Counted from the first letter of the stretch, positions 1 through 9,757 are shown. The stretch: DNA of 64,000 nt from VXRJ01 sp964636705 (GCA_964636705.1 CAZWUJ010000009.1:61864-125863), one strand, 5' to 3'. Notes: a model not told the origin generated them from the sequence alone. Translations and numbers: made by a program.

Positions 1-397
1 AGTGGATGTAGACCGGCTGATTCGCCGGATCCGCCACCGTGTCGAGGAACTGCTCGACGAGCTCGGTCGTCGGCTCGCGGAACGGCAAGTGGACGTAGTT
101 CAGGCCTGCCTCTTCCGCCGCCGCCTGCGACTCGACCACGCGAGCATTCCGCTCGCCCGCGGTCCGGAAGTTGATGACCGTCCTGAATCCGCGACGCTGG
201 ATTTCCGGCATCGCCTCCGGCCCGGTCGCCCCGGCGCACGCCACCGTGGCGTCCACCCGGGTGTAGTTCGGCACCCCTTCGGGCCCCTCTTCCTGAATGA
301 AGTCCTGCGCCTGCACGGCCACGACCGTCCCGGCCGCAACGAGCAGGATCGCAGCGATAGCCGCCATCGACGTCAACGAGTTTCTTGACTGCTGCAT
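1..397 (-). CDS. Secreted tyrosine-phosphatase-like protein (DUF442/BLH type), cut by window edge
   Basis: Reading leftward from the ATG at 397 gives an open frame of 132 codons that runs off the window. It begins with a signal-peptide-like segment (residues about 10-30, ending near VQAQD). The body contains a beta-strand 'FRTVINFRT' followed by 'NYVHLPF' and ends in 'PVYIH', the lead-in to the CX5R phosphatase loop of the DUF442/beta-lactamase-hydrolase-like fold. The catalytic Cys would be the next residue, just outside the window, so activity cannot be judged. It is divergent from the OsmC-like gene, with 56 bp between them. Confidence 0.72.
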   Translation of the reverse strand, partial: MQQSRNSLTSMAAIAAILLVAAGTVVAVQAQDFIQEEGPEGVPNYTRVDATVACAGATGPEAMPEIQRRGFRTVINFRTAGERNARVVESQAAAEEAGLNYVHLPFREPTTELVEQFLDTVADPANQPVYIH

Positions 398-453
398 GAC
401 CGGCGATTGTACCATCGGCGTCCACCCGGTGCGCCTAAGGAAGGAGTCACTGC

Positions 454-918
454 ATGCCAGACGTCGTCCACACCAGCCGCATGCGAATCGAGCGCGTGAA
501 AGGCCCGATCCGCGAGGCGTTCCTCGAGGGCTTCGAATCCCCGATTCGATTCGGCGTCCACGGGGGCATCAAGAAGTTCTACGGCGTGGAGCCCGAGGAA
601 GAGGTTCCCGCCACGCTCGACTACATCGTCGGCTCGGTCGGCGGTTGACTGCTCGGCACCCTTGCACGCGCACTGGAAGTGCGCAAGATTCCGGCGCCGC
701 GCGAAAAGATATCGGCCCAGGTGGAAGGTGACATCGAAGCGGTCGACAACGTCCTGCGCATCACGCGGATCCGCGTGCGGTACGACCTGACCATCCCCCG
801 CGGGATGCGGGAAGCGGCCGAGCGCGCCGTCGCAAAGCACCCCACGGGCTGTCCGGCCGCGAACAGCGTCGCGGGCTGCATCGACCTCGACATCGCCGCC
901 AACATCACCGAGGAGTAG
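454..918 (+). CDS. OsmC-family peroxiredoxin-like protein, probable selenoprotein (in-frame TGA at codon 65)
   Basis: Two short open stretches (454-648 and 649-918) lie in the same frame and are separated only by TGA at 646-648. Read through, they give a 154-residue OsmC/Ohr-fold protein, the usual length. The TGA sits after 'DYIVGSVGG' and before 'LLGTLARAL', exactly where the family carries its first catalytic Cys on the central helix. The second conserved Cys is present as C133 in 'HPTGCPAANS'. OsmC proteins are thiol-dependent hydroperoxide reductases, and OsmC-like selenoproteins with Sec at this position have been reported in marine metagenomes. A hairpin with the spacing of a bacterial SECIS follows the TGA. 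A good Shine-Dalgarno (AAGGAAGGAG, 437-446) sets the start. The alternative is a nonsense mutation or sequencing error, but loss of exactly the catalytic codon together with the hairpin argues against it. Confidence 0.85.
661..687 (+). promoter_or_regulatory. Putative bacterial SECIS hairpin of the OsmC-like gene
   Basis: The left arm at 661-673 pairs with the right arm GTGCGCAAG at 679-687. CTTGC pairs with GCAAG, ACGC is bulged, GCAC pairs with GTGC, and the apical loop TGGAA is at 674-678. The loop starts 25 nt after the TGA, inside the 16-37 nt range known for bacterial SECIS elements, and carries G at its second position as those elements require. No folding program was run. Confidence 0.68.
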
Positions 919-958
919 TTCCGCCGGCCCGCCCGAGGGCGATGCCAGGACGGTCGCC

Positions 959-2473
959 GTGACGCTACCCCCGCCGGACGACTCCACGGCTCGCCCCGTC
1001 GGGTGGCGCTCGTGGTGCGCACCCGCCTTCCGCGAGGCACGGGCTTGCGATGCGCCGGTTCTGCTGGCGCTTGGACCGTCATGGTGCCGCGCCACGTCCG
1101 CGATGGCGTCCGAGACCTACGGCGATTCGGTTGTCGCCGCCCGCATTGCCGAGCGCTTCATTCCGATTCGCGTCGATGCCGACGCCCGTCCCGACATCGC
1201 CGACCGCTACAGCCTGGGAGGTTGGCCCACCACCGCCTTCCTCACACCAGACGGCGATCTGCTGGGGGGCGAGACCTACATCGCACCGGCGCGGATGCGC
1301 GACCTGCTCCCGCAGGTGGCGGACGCTTTCGCCGCGCAGCGTGAGGCAATTGCCGGACGGCGCGAGCCGGGGGTGGACGCACCGGTCCCGGCGGCCGCGC
1401 CCGACCTGACGATCGACGGCTGGCTCGCATCCCGTCTGCTTGATCAGTTCGACGCGACGCACGGTGGCTTCGGGTCCGCGCCGAAGCGCGTGCACGCGGC
1501 GGCGCTGGAGTATGCCGCCCGCCGCGCCGCCGCGGGCGACGTGCGGTTCCGCGAAGTCGTGGACCGGACGCTCCGCGCCATCGGCTGGGGCGGCCTCTAC
1601 GACGATGTCAATGGCGGTGTCTTTCGCTATTGCGTCCGGGCGGACTGGACGGAACCGGCAACCGAGAAGCTGCTGGGTGTGAACGCGGCGGTGCTGCGTC
1701 TATTGCTGGAGCGCGAGGGCGAGGAGTACCGCGAGCGCGCCGCCCATCTGATCCGCTACGTGCGCCGGACGCTGGTTGGCCGTCCCGACGGCCGGGCCGT
1801 TTTCTTTGCGAGCCAGCGGGCGGATCCCGACTACTACCGTCAGGCAGCAGCGGGCGCGCGGCGCGCACCGCCCGCGGTGGACCGGGCGCTGTATGCGGAT
1901 CGGACCGCGCAGATGGCCCGGGCGTGGGCGCGTGCGGCGACGGTCCTGCGTGACGAAGCGCTGCTGGCGGATGCCGTTGATGCGCTGGAGCACGTGGTCG
2001 CAGGTTCCTACGAGCGCGGCGGCGGGATTGCCCACCGGGCGGGCGACACCGAGGGTACGGCCGGCGCCGTGCGCGGATTGCTCCGCGACCAGGTGGAAGC
2101 CGCCGCCGCGCTGCTCGACCTGTACGCCGTGACGGATCGCGAGGTCTACTTCGACATGGCGCAGGAACTGATGCACTTCTGCCTGCGCCGGCTCTGGGAC
2201 CAAGCGGCAGGCGGTTTCCGCGATCGCGTCCACGCGGCCGACGATGTCGGCCTGCTCCGTGAACCCGTGTATCCCTTCGCGCCGAATTGCGACGCCGCCC
2301 GCGTCCTGCTTCGCCTCGCGCGTCTGAGCGGGCAGCCGGCGTTCCGCGACCATGCCGTCTTGGCGCTGGCCTCCCAGGCCGCCGCGGCCCGCGCTCACGG
2401 CCCCGACGCCGCCCCGTACGCGCTCGCCCTCCAGGATCTGGCCGCTGCCCGAGACCCCGATCCCCCGTGCTAG
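959..2473 (+). CDS. DUF255 thioredoxin-domain protein (YyaL/SSP411-like), short form
   Basis: This 504-residue protein has an N-terminal thioredoxin-like domain (about residues 1-135, with 'GGWPTTAFLTPDG' containing the cis-Pro region) followed by an alpha/alpha-barrel resembling N-acylglucosamine epimerases ('DATHGGFGSAPKR', 'GGLYDDVNGGVFRY'). This is the DUF255 architecture, whose biochemical role is unsettled. Most members are near 650-700 residues and carry a CxxC-type 'HWCH' motif. Here the corresponding site reads 'PSWCRATS', with a single Cys, so disulfide chemistry may be lost. It starts with GTG at 959, 40 bp after the OsmC-like gene, suggesting cotranscription. The family assignment is reasonably firm; the function is unknown. 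Confidence 0.8.
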   Translation: MTLPPPDDSTARPVGWRSWCAPAFREARACDAPVLLALGPSWCRATSAMASETYGDSVVAARIAERFIPIRVDADARPDIADRYSLGGWPTTAFLTPDGDLLGGETYIAPARMRDLLPQVADAFAAQREAIAGRREPGVDAPVPAAAPDLTIDGWLASRLLDQFDATHGGFGSAPKRVHAAALEYAARRAAAGDVRFREVVDRTLRAIGWGGLYDDVNGGVFRYCVRADWTEPATEKLLGVNAAVLRLLLEREGEEYRERAAHLIRYVRRTLVGRPDGRAVFFASQRADPDYYRQAAAGARRAPPAVDRALYADRTAQMARAWARAATVLRDEALLADAVDALEHVVAGSYERGGGIAHRAGDTEGTAGAVRGLLRDQVEAAAALLDLYAVTDREVYFDMAQELMHFCLRRLWDQAAGGFRDRVHAADDVGLLREPVYPFAPNCDAARVLLRLARLSGQPAFRDHAVLALASQAAAARAHGPDAAPYALALQDLAAARDPDPPC

Positions 2474-2492
2474 ACTTCGCGCCGAAAGAGCC

Positions 2493-4400
2493 GTGCCTTC
2501 CCACCCGTCGACGATCACCGCTCTCGAACAGGTCGCCCTCCGGCTGCGCATCGCGTCCATTCGCGCCACGAGCCAGGCGGGCAGCGGGCATCCCTCGAGC
2601 TGCTGCTCCGCCGCCGACGTCGTCGCCGCGCTCTTCTTCGCGCAGATGCGTTTCGACCCGCAGGATCCGCAACACGAGGAAAACGACCGTTTCGTCCTGT
2701 CGAAGGGACACGCCGCGCCGCTCCTCTACGCGGCCTGGGCGGAGGCGGGCCATGTGCCGGCGGACGAGTTGCTCAGGCTGCGCGCCATCGATTCCGACCT
2801 CGAGGGGCATCCAACCCCGCGGCTGCCGTTCGTCGACGTCGCGACCGGCTCGCTCGGCCAGGGGATCTGCGCCGCGATCGGCATCGCCCTGAACGCGCGG
2901 CGGATCGGTTCCGACTACCGCACCTACGTGCTGATCGGCGACGGCGAGTCGGCCGAGGGATCGGTCTGGGAGGCGGCGCAGGTGGCGCAGCGCTACGCGC
3001 TCGACAACCTTTGCGCCATCACCGACGTCAATGGCTTCGGCCAGAGCCGCGCGACGCAGTGGGGCCACGACATGGAGGCCTACCGGGCGCGCTGGGAGGC
3101 ATTCGGCTGGCACGCGATCGTCGTCGACGGCCACGACGTGCGTCAGATCGTCGACGCCCTCGACGAAGCGGCGGGTACTTCGGGCCGGCCCACCATGATC
3201 CTGGCGCGCACGCTGAAGGGCAAGGGCGTCGCCCTTATCGAGGGCAAGGATGGCTGGCACGGCAAGCCGATCCCGGAGGGGGAGCGGCTCGACGCGGCGC
3301 TCGCCGAGCTTGACGCCCAGCGCGTGCCGGGAGCCGCAACGCCGGCGATCCCGCCGCCTCCCGCCCGGGCGGACTCCGCTTCGGCCGGGGCGGCGCCGCC
3401 GGCCTCGGCGGCCCCGAACGGACCGCCCCGGTTGCCGTCGCCCCCCGCGTATGCGCCGGGCGACAAGGTAGCGACCCGCGCGGCCTACGGCGTTGCCCTC
3501 GCGGCGCTCGGCGGCGCCGACGCGCGCGTCGTCGCCCTCGACGCCGATGTCAGCAACTCCACGTTCAGCCAGGACTTCGAGGCGGCGCACGGCGACCGCT
3601 TCTACGAGACCTACATCGCCGAGCAGGTGATGGCCGGCATGGCGATGGGACTGGCGAGCCGCGGCGCCATCCCGTTCCCGTCCACGTTCGCGGCATTCCT
3701 GACGCGCGCCGCCGATTTCGTCCGGATGGCGGGCATCGGCGGGATGAACATCACCTTCGCGGGGTCGCACGCGGGCGTTTCCATCGGCGAGGACGGTCCG
3801 TCGCAGATGGCGCTGGAGGATCTCGCCATGATGCGCGCCGTGCCCGGCTGCGCGGTGCTGTATCCGTGCGACGGGACAAGCGCGGCGAAACTGGTCGAGG
3901 CGGCGGCCGGCCACAAGGGGATGGCCTACATCCGGACGACGCGCCCGGCGACGCCGGTCATCTATGGCCCGGACGAGGCGTTCCCGATCGGCGGATCGAA
4001 GGTGGTGCGCGAGTCGCCGGGTGATGCCGCCACCGTAGTCGCGGCCGGCATCACGCTGTTCGAGGCCCTCAAGGCGCACGACCTGCTCGCCGCGGAGGGG
4101 ATCGCGCTGCGCGTCATAGATGCCTATACCGTCCAGCCCATCGACCGCGCCACGCTGCTTGCGGCGGCGCGGCAAACCGGCAATCGCCTCATCACCGTAG
4201 AGGACCACTACGCGGCCGGCGGACTCGGCGACGCCGTCAGCGAAGCGGTGGCGCCTGACGGTATCGCCGTCGAACGCCTTGCCGTCCGCGAAGTGCCGCG
4301 TAGCGGACCGTCCGCGGATCTCCTCGATCGCTACGGGATCTCCGCCGCCAGGATCGCCGCCGCCGTCCGCCGGCAGCTCGCTGGCGTCAACTCCGCGTAG
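2493..4400 (+). CDS. tkt: Transketolase, single-chain
   Basis: This thiamin-diphosphate enzyme of the non-oxidative pentose phosphate pathway moves two-carbon ketol units between sugars. The 635-residue chain has the N-terminal ThDP domain ('SGHPSS', 'GDGESAEGSVWEAA'), a Pro/Ala-rich linker (about residues 290-325), the pyrimidine-binding domain with the activating Glu in 'TYIAEQVMAGMA', and a C-terminal transketolase domain. The length and the long low-complexity linker match the short animal-like transketolases rather than the 660-residue E. coli type. The frame is open back to 2352, inside the previous gene, but homology begins at 'ITALEQVALRLRIASIRAT', so the GTG at 2493 after GAAAGAG is preferred. 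Confidence 0.93.
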   Translation: MPSHPSTITALEQVALRLRIASIRATSQAGSGHPSSCCSAADVVAALFFAQMRFDPQDPQHEENDRFVLSKGHAAPLLYAAWAEAGHVPADELLRLRAIDSDLEGHPTPRLPFVDVATGSLGQGICAAIGIALNARRIGSDYRTYVLIGDGESAEGSVWEAAQVAQRYALDNLCAITDVNGFGQSRATQWGHDMEAYRARWEAFGWHAIVVDGHDVRQIVDALDEAAGTSGRPTMILARTLKGKGVALIEGKDGWHGKPIPEGERLDAALAELDAQRVPGAATPAIPPPPARADSASAGAAPPASAAPNGPPRLPSPPAYAPGDKVATRAAYGVALAALGGADARVVALDADVSNSTFSQDFEAAHGDRFYETYIAEQVMAGMAMGLASRGAIPFPSTFAAFLTRAADFVRMAGIGGMNITFAGSHAGVSIGEDGPSQMALEDLAMMRAVPGCAVLYPCDGTSAAKLVEAAAGHKGMAYIRTTRPATPVIYGPDEAFPIGGSKVVRESPGDAATVVAAGITLFEALKAHDLLAAEGIALRVIDAYTVQPIDRATLLAAARQTGNRLITVEDHYAAGGLGDAVSEAVAPDGIAVERLAVREVPRSGPSADLLDRYGISAARIAAAVRRQLAGVNSA

Positions 4401-4444
4401 GTTCTCAGGTCGGACGTGCTTCGAGTTCCGTCCGGCCGCTATGT

Positions 4445-4461
4445 GCTAGCATAATGTTAGC
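4445..4461. promoter_or_regulatory. Palindromic operator-like site before the FitA/VapC-like pair
   Basis: A 17-nt imperfect palindrome (GCTAGCATAATGTTAGC) lies 32 bp before the antitoxin start and overlaps a -10-like CATAAT. FitA-type ribbon-helix-helix antitoxins bind inverted repeats in their own promoter, so autorepression is inferred from position and symmetry. Confidence 0.5.
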
Positions 4462-4493
4462 ATCGCTTTGGAGCGTCGGGACGGGGCAGAACC

Positions 4494-4760
4494 ATGAGTC
4501 CAAGAGTTGCACGCGCGGTCGGTCACGAGCCGTCGCAAGTGCTCGTCCGCAACCTGGATCCCGACGTTGTGGCGGCACTGAAGCGGCGGGCAAGACGCAG
4601 GGGGCACTCGTTGGAACAGGAACTGCGCGAGATCCTCACGGCGGCCGCCCGGCCTGAGCGCAACGAGTTGCTCGCGGAAGCGGACCGCATACGGGCGATG
4701 TCGCCGGGTCCGTTGCGAGACAGCGTCGATCTGATCCGTGAGGAACGCGACCGCCGATGA
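4494..4760 (+). CDS. FitA-like ribbon-helix-helix antitoxin
   Basis: This 88-residue protein contains 'SQVLVRNLDPDVVAALKRRA' (residues about 14-33), the beta-strand and first helix of an Arc/FitA ribbon-helix-helix DNA-binding domain. 'GHSLEQELREIL' follows, then a charged C-terminal tail that in this family wraps around the toxin. It overlaps the PIN-domain gene by 4 bp (ATGA), the standard coupled layout in which antitoxin precedes toxin. It is expected to neutralise the nuclease and repress its own promoter. Confidence 0.85.
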   Translation: MSPRVARAVGHEPSQVLVRNLDPDVVAALKRRARRRGHSLEQELREILTAAARPERNELLAEADRIRAMSPGPLRDSVDLIREERDRR

Positions 4761-5173
4761 CGGTCGTCATCGACGCGAGCGTTGCCTGCAAATGGTTCTT
4801 CGCTGAGGCGCAATCGAACGAAGCACGTGAACTGGCAGCGTCGGACGTCTCCTTTGTAGCTCCGGATCTGATCCTGGTTGAATGCGCCAGTGCCGCGTGG
4901 CGCCGTGTACGGGACGAGGGCCTTTCTCAGGCTCATGCCCGCGCGTTCCTGATGTCGCTACCCTTCTGGTTCGACAGGCTTGTCCCATCGGTGGAGTTGC
5001 ACGGCCCGGCGTTCGAGATGGCATGCGCGATGCGTCATCCGGTCTACGACTGTATCTATTTGGCCTTGGCCGAACGGGAGAGCACGCACGTCGTGACCGC
5101 GGATCGGGCGTTCTCGGATCGCGTGCGGGACACGTCCTGGAGCCGCCGGGTTCAGATGCTGGGAGCAAGCTGA
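4757..5173 (+). CDS. PIN-domain ribonuclease toxin (VapC/FitB-like)
   Basis: This 138-residue PIN-domain protein begins 'MTVVIDASVACKWFF', carrying the first metal-binding Asp. It has 'LILVECASAAWR' with the conserved Glu near residue 40 and 'HPVYDCIYLALAERE' plus 'VVTADRAF' with the later acidic residues. All four acidic positions of a Mg-dependent VapC nuclease appear present, so the toxin is probably functional. It is translationally coupled to the antitoxin upstream and forms a type II toxin-antitoxin module. tRNA or rRNA cleavage is the family function; the target here is unknown. Confidence 0.87.
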   Translation: MTVVIDASVACKWFFAEAQSNEARELAASDVSFVAPDLILVECASAAWRRVRDEGLSQAHARAFLMSLPFWFDRLVPSVELHGPAFEMACAMRHPVYDCIYLALAERESTHVVTADRAFSDRVRDTSWSRRVQMLGAS

Positions 5174-5256
5174 CGAACATCTACAATCTTTCGGGGCGCG
5201 GGCGTTGCGGTAGCATTACGTCGGGTATTCCACAACGCGCAGGAATGGTGATCATC

Positions 5257-6977
<1,721 letters not shown>

Positions 6978-6981
<4 letters not shown>

Positions 6982-7391
6982 CCCCGCGCGAGGCTCGCGA
7001 CGCGATCGGGCAGGGCGGCCACGTCCGTGACGGCCAGGACCGTAGTGTTGCGATCCGCGGGGTAGGTGCGGTTCGTTGGACAGACAACGAACAGGTGATC
7101 GAGCCCGAGCGTGCCGGCAAGTTTGCTCAGCCGGGCGCCGATTCTGGGCGCCTCGTTGAACTTCACTTCGAAGCCGATTCGCCGGCCGCCGTGCACGACA
7201 AGCAGATCGAGTTCGCCGCCGCCGTGGGCCGCCCAGAACCACGCCTGGTCGGGGTCAAGGGCCGACAGGAGCTGTTCGATCACGAAGCCCTCCCAGGAGG
7301 GTCCGACCCGCGGATGACCGAAGAGATCGCTCTCGTCTCGAATGCCCAGCAACGCATGCAGCAGGCCGGTGTCGCGCAGGTACTGGCCCAA
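6978..7391 (-). pseudogene. 5'-truncated DUF4143/AAA-family protein remnant
   Basis: The 137 codons match only the C-terminal DUF4143 nuclease-like region of the AAA_14/DUF4143 proteins: 'GQYLRDTGLLHALLGIRDE', 'GPSWEGFVIEQL' and 'GGGELDLLVV...FEVKFNEAP', with the D..ExK restriction-like core. The roughly 250-residue ATPase domain that normally precedes it is absent; upstream is the 3' end of the cytochrome c gene. The first start available is TTG. It is therefore read as the tail of a gene lost by deletion. It overlaps the 3' end of ggt by 4 bp. Confidence 0.75.
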
Positions 7392-7428
7392 CTGGCGCCG
7401 CAGATGCTGGCGGGGGGCCTTCGGCGAA

Positions 7429-8214
7429 CTACGGCTGCCGTTCCTGCGGCACGAAGACGTCTCGCGCCGGCATCTGCACCTGGGGAAGGGTGGTGGCGTT
7501 CATGGCGGCGTCCGTCTCGATGATGCCGTTCTCGGCCAGAAGCCAGGCGGTCAGCGCGTAGACCTCGTCGCTCGAGAGCGTCCCCGGGGCGCTCGACGGC
7601 ATCGCTCTCCGGATGTAGTCGAACAGCGTCGTCGCGTAGGGCCAGTAGTTGCCCACCGTGAACGGGACGTCGTCGCCGTCGCCGCGCCATTCCTCGTAGC
7701 GGGGACCGAACGGCGGGGCGGTCTCCGGTTCGTAGCCGACGAGCGGCTCGGCGCTGCCGCCCTCGCCGGTGCGGCCGTGGCAACTGGCGCAGTGGCGGAG
7801 GTAAAGGGGCGTGCCGTCGCCGTGGGTCCCGTCGCCCGCGGGGAGGCCGGTGCCGTCGGGCATGACGTCGATATCCCAGGCGGTGATTTCCTCGTGCGTC
7901 GCCTCGCGGCCGAAGCCGAAGCGATCCGGATAGCCGGCGGGAGCGCCCGCGTCGGCGTCCGGGTTCGCGGGGGCGGCGTCGGCCGCCGCTGGTGCGTCGT
8001 CCTCGGCGGGGGGTTCGCTGTCCGGCGCCGCGCAGGCGGCGGCGAGGATCGCTACCGCGAGCAGTGGAAGGCGGAAATGTCCTCGCGGCGGGCGCGGGGA
8101 ACAGGCCGGTGGGGGAGAAGCCGGTGGGGGAGAAGCCGGCCTGGAGGCCGGCGCACCGGCCGGCGCACCGTGCGGGGAACAGGCCGGCGCACCGGCCGGC
8201 GCGCCAAGTGTCAC
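7429..8214 (-). CDS. c-type cytochrome lipoprotein, partner of the SoxC-like enzyme
   Basis: This 261-residue protein starts with GTG sharing GTGA with the stop of the preceding SoxC-like gene. The first 35 residues are low-complexity GAPAGAPA/PASPPP sequence encoded by the palindromic repeat. A lipoprotein-type segment follows ('PLLAVAILAAACAAPDS', Cys at the lipobox), then an acidic Ala-rich linker and one haem c site 'CASCH' with a C-terminal 'MPSSAPGTLSSDEVYALTAWLL' segment typical of SorB/SoxD-like cytochromes. It likely accepts electrons from the molybdenum subunit in the periplasm. The true start may be downstream of the repeat-encoded part. Confidence 0.8.
   Translation of the reverse strand: MTLGAPAGAPACSPHGAPAGAPASRPASPPPASPPPACSPRPPRGHFRLPLLAVAILAAACAAPDSEPPAEDDAPAAADAAPANPDADAGAPAGYPDRFGFGREATHEEITAWDIDVMPDGTGLPAGDGTHGDGTPLYLRHCASCHGRTGEGGSAEPLVGYEPETAPPFGPRYEEWRGDGDDVPFTVGNYWPYATTLFDYIRRAMPSSAPGTLSSDEVYALTAWLLAENGIIETDAAMNATTLPQVQMPARDVFVPQERQP
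8135..8159. repeat. Dispersed palindromic repeat, copy A
   Basis: Arms CCGGCC and GGCCGG flank a 4-nt loop (TGGA), followed by CGCACCGG. The copy lies at the 5' end of the cytochrome gene within a wider GC-rich block of related units (8098-8210). The same element recurs at 12270, 20721 and 20769. Confidence 0.7.
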
Positions 8215-9434
8215 GCGTCCCACGGCTCCTCCACACGGTAGAAGATCTGCCCGTCGGGCTGGATGCGCCACGCGGTGATCGGGTTGAGATGGTACCGCCG
8301 GGCCCGGCGGCCTCTCCGGGCACGGAGTTGCGCGCGCGTCGGCTGAACGTAGCCGGTGTCGTCCGTTGCGCGGCTCATGATCTCGGTTTCGGCGCCGTCC
8401 CACTGCCAGACGTGGCGGAAGCGGACGTGCGCCTGACGGAGAACCGGCTCTTGCAGTCGCGCCGGCTGCCAGGTGGCCCCGCCGTCGGTGCTGACGTCCA
8501 CCTGCGCGATGGCGCCGCGGCCCGACCAGGCGATCCCGCGAATCTCGATCCAGCCCGGCTCGACCACCTCGGGGTAGGCGGGCGATGTGATGAGCGAACG
8601 CGCGTCGAAGACAAAGCTGAACTGGCGCGCCGTGCCGTCGGCCAGCGGATCGGTGTACTTCGAGGTCTCCTCGCGCGTCATGAACGGCTGATCGGCGAGC
8701 TCGAGCCGGCGCAGCCACTTGACGTTGGCGTTTCCCTCCCACCCGGGCAGCAACAGGCGCGCCGGGTAGCCCTGCGAGGGGCGGAGCGGCTCGCCGTTCT
8801 GGGCGTAGGCGACCATGGCATCGTCCCAGGCCTTCTCCATCGGGACGCTGCGTGTCATGACAGCGGCGTCCTGACCCTCGGCGAGGAACCAGGTCGCGTC
8901 GGGGCGCGCTCCGACCTCCCGGAAGAGCGTCGCGAGCGTGACGCCGGTCCACTCGGTCGTCGAGGTCATGCCGGCGACGTTCTGCGGCCTGGTTTCGGGC
9001 CCCGCTCCCTGCGGGTAGTTGCCGGAGCATTCGAGGAAGCAGATGCGCGATTCGGCCGGGAAGCGCTTCAGTTCATCCAGCGTGAAGATCATCGGCCGCT
9101 CGACCATGCCGTGGATCAGCAACTGGTAGTCGCTGGGGTCGACCGATGGCACACCCGCGTGGTGACGTTCGAAGTGCAGGTCGGACGGCGTAATGATGCC
9201 GTGCAGGTCCTGCAGCGGCGTCCGGGACGAACCGCCGGTCAGCGAGCCGCGGGCGAGCGGCGCGTGCGGCGAACGTTCGCCGAGGGCGCTGGGAGGAACA
9301 CCGGGGGCCTTGGTGGTGTCGGCCGACTGCGCGAGGGCGCTCCGGCCAGCCGGCACGGTTGTGGCGGCCAGCGCGGTGGCGGCCGTCGTGATGAGATGGC
9401 GGCGGGTGATCGCCCGCTTCCGGGTGGGTGGCAT
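8211..9434 (-). CDS. soxC: SoxC-like sulfite/sulfane dehydrogenase, molybdopterin subunit
   Basis: This 407-residue member of the sulfite oxidase family has a Tat-type leader ('TRRHLITTAATALAATT'). The molybdopterin domain carries the Mo-ligating Cys C136 in 'CFLECSGN', then 'GMTSTTEWTGVTLATLF', 'GQDAAVMTRSVPM' and 'GYPARLLLPGWEGNANVKWL'. The C-terminal Mo-co dimerisation domain contains 'VDVSTDGGATWQPA'. SoxC acts with cytochrome SoxD in the periplasm on sulfur oxidation intermediates. Without the rest of a sox cluster nearby, a stand-alone sulfite dehydrogenase role is at least as likely. The downstream cytochrome gene overlaps by 4 bp. Confidence 0.87.
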   Translation of the reverse strand: MPPTRKRAITRRHLITTAATALAATTVPAGRSALAQSADTTKAPGVPPSALGERSPHAPLARGSLTGGSSRTPLQDLHGIITPSDLHFERHHAGVPSVDPSDYQLLIHGMVERPMIFTLDELKRFPAESRICFLECSGNYPQGAGPETRPQNVAGMTSTTEWTGVTLATLFREVGARPDATWFLAEGQDAAVMTRSVPMEKAWDDAMVAYAQNGEPLRPSQGYPARLLLPGWEGNANVKWLRRLELADQPFMTREETSKYTDPLADGTARQFSFVFDARSLITSPAYPEVVEPGWIEIRGIAWSGRGAIAQVDVSTDGGATWQPARLQEPVLRQAHVRFRHVWQWDGAETEIMSRATDDTGYVQPTRAQLRARRGRRARRYHLNPITAWRIQPDGQIFYRVEEPWDA

Positions 9435-9526
9435 CGCGTCCTCCTCTTGCGACGCAACGGGCGAACGTCGTGTAGAACGCCCGCGTGGCGGTCCTGGCAG
9501 CCTGCACCGTTCTGCGGCGCAGACCG

Positions 9527-9757
9527 CTAGGCGGCGGTCAACGCCTTCAATGCGTCAATGACTTCCCGGGGCTCCGGGAAGCGTTCCTCCTTGTGCTTGG
9601 AAAACACCATCTCGCCGTCCGCGATGACGTCGAAGATGCCGTTGGTCCCTTCGATCAACTCGGCGTCGATGTCGAACGCCTGCTTGATGTCGGCCGCCAG
9701 ACTGGTGGCCCGGGGTCCGTACTTTCAACGGGTGCAGTAGGTAATCGAAACGTGCAT
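9527..9757 (-). CDS. SelW-like (Rdx family) selenoprotein with CxxU motif
   Basis: From the ATG at 9757 the frame reads MHVSITYCTR, TGA at 9727-9725 (codon 11), then KYGPRATSLAADIKQAF and on to a TAG at 9527, 76 codons in all. 'ITYCTRU' is the CxxU redox motif of the SelW/SelT/Rdx thioredoxin-like family. The rest fits the compact fold: 'AELIEGTNGIFDVIADGE', then 'VFSKHKEERFPEPREVIDAL'. Length is as expected for bacterial SelW. A GAGGAG ribosome-binding site lies upstream, and a SECIS-like hairpin follows the TGA. The exact role of SelW proteins is uncertain (glutathione- or thiol-dependent redox). It sits between the flavoprotein disulfide reductase and the soxC-like gene on the same strand. 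Confidence 0.88.
9692..9710 (-). promoter_or_regulatory. Putative bacterial SECIS hairpin of the SelW-like gene
   Basis: On the minus strand GGCC pairs with GGCC and CCA with UGG, separated by one A/C mismatch. The 3-nt apical loop GUC begins 23 nt after the UGA. Spacing, small loop and a G at loop position 1 meet the bacterial SECIS description. Stability was not computed. Confidence 0.6.

Noticed and set aside
646..648. Reading the OsmC-like gene as a simple nonsense pseudogene or two small genes
   Set aside because: The downstream half has no good start or ribosome-binding site of its own, the frame is intact to the natural end, and the TGA falls on the catalytic Cys with a SECIS-like hairpin after it.
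1608..4208. An 866-codon open frame on the minus strand opposite the DUF255 and transketolase genes
   Set aside because: Its product is Arg/Gly/Pro-rich with no domain, and the plus strand carries two clear enzymes with full motifs. Long antisense frames are expected at this GC content.
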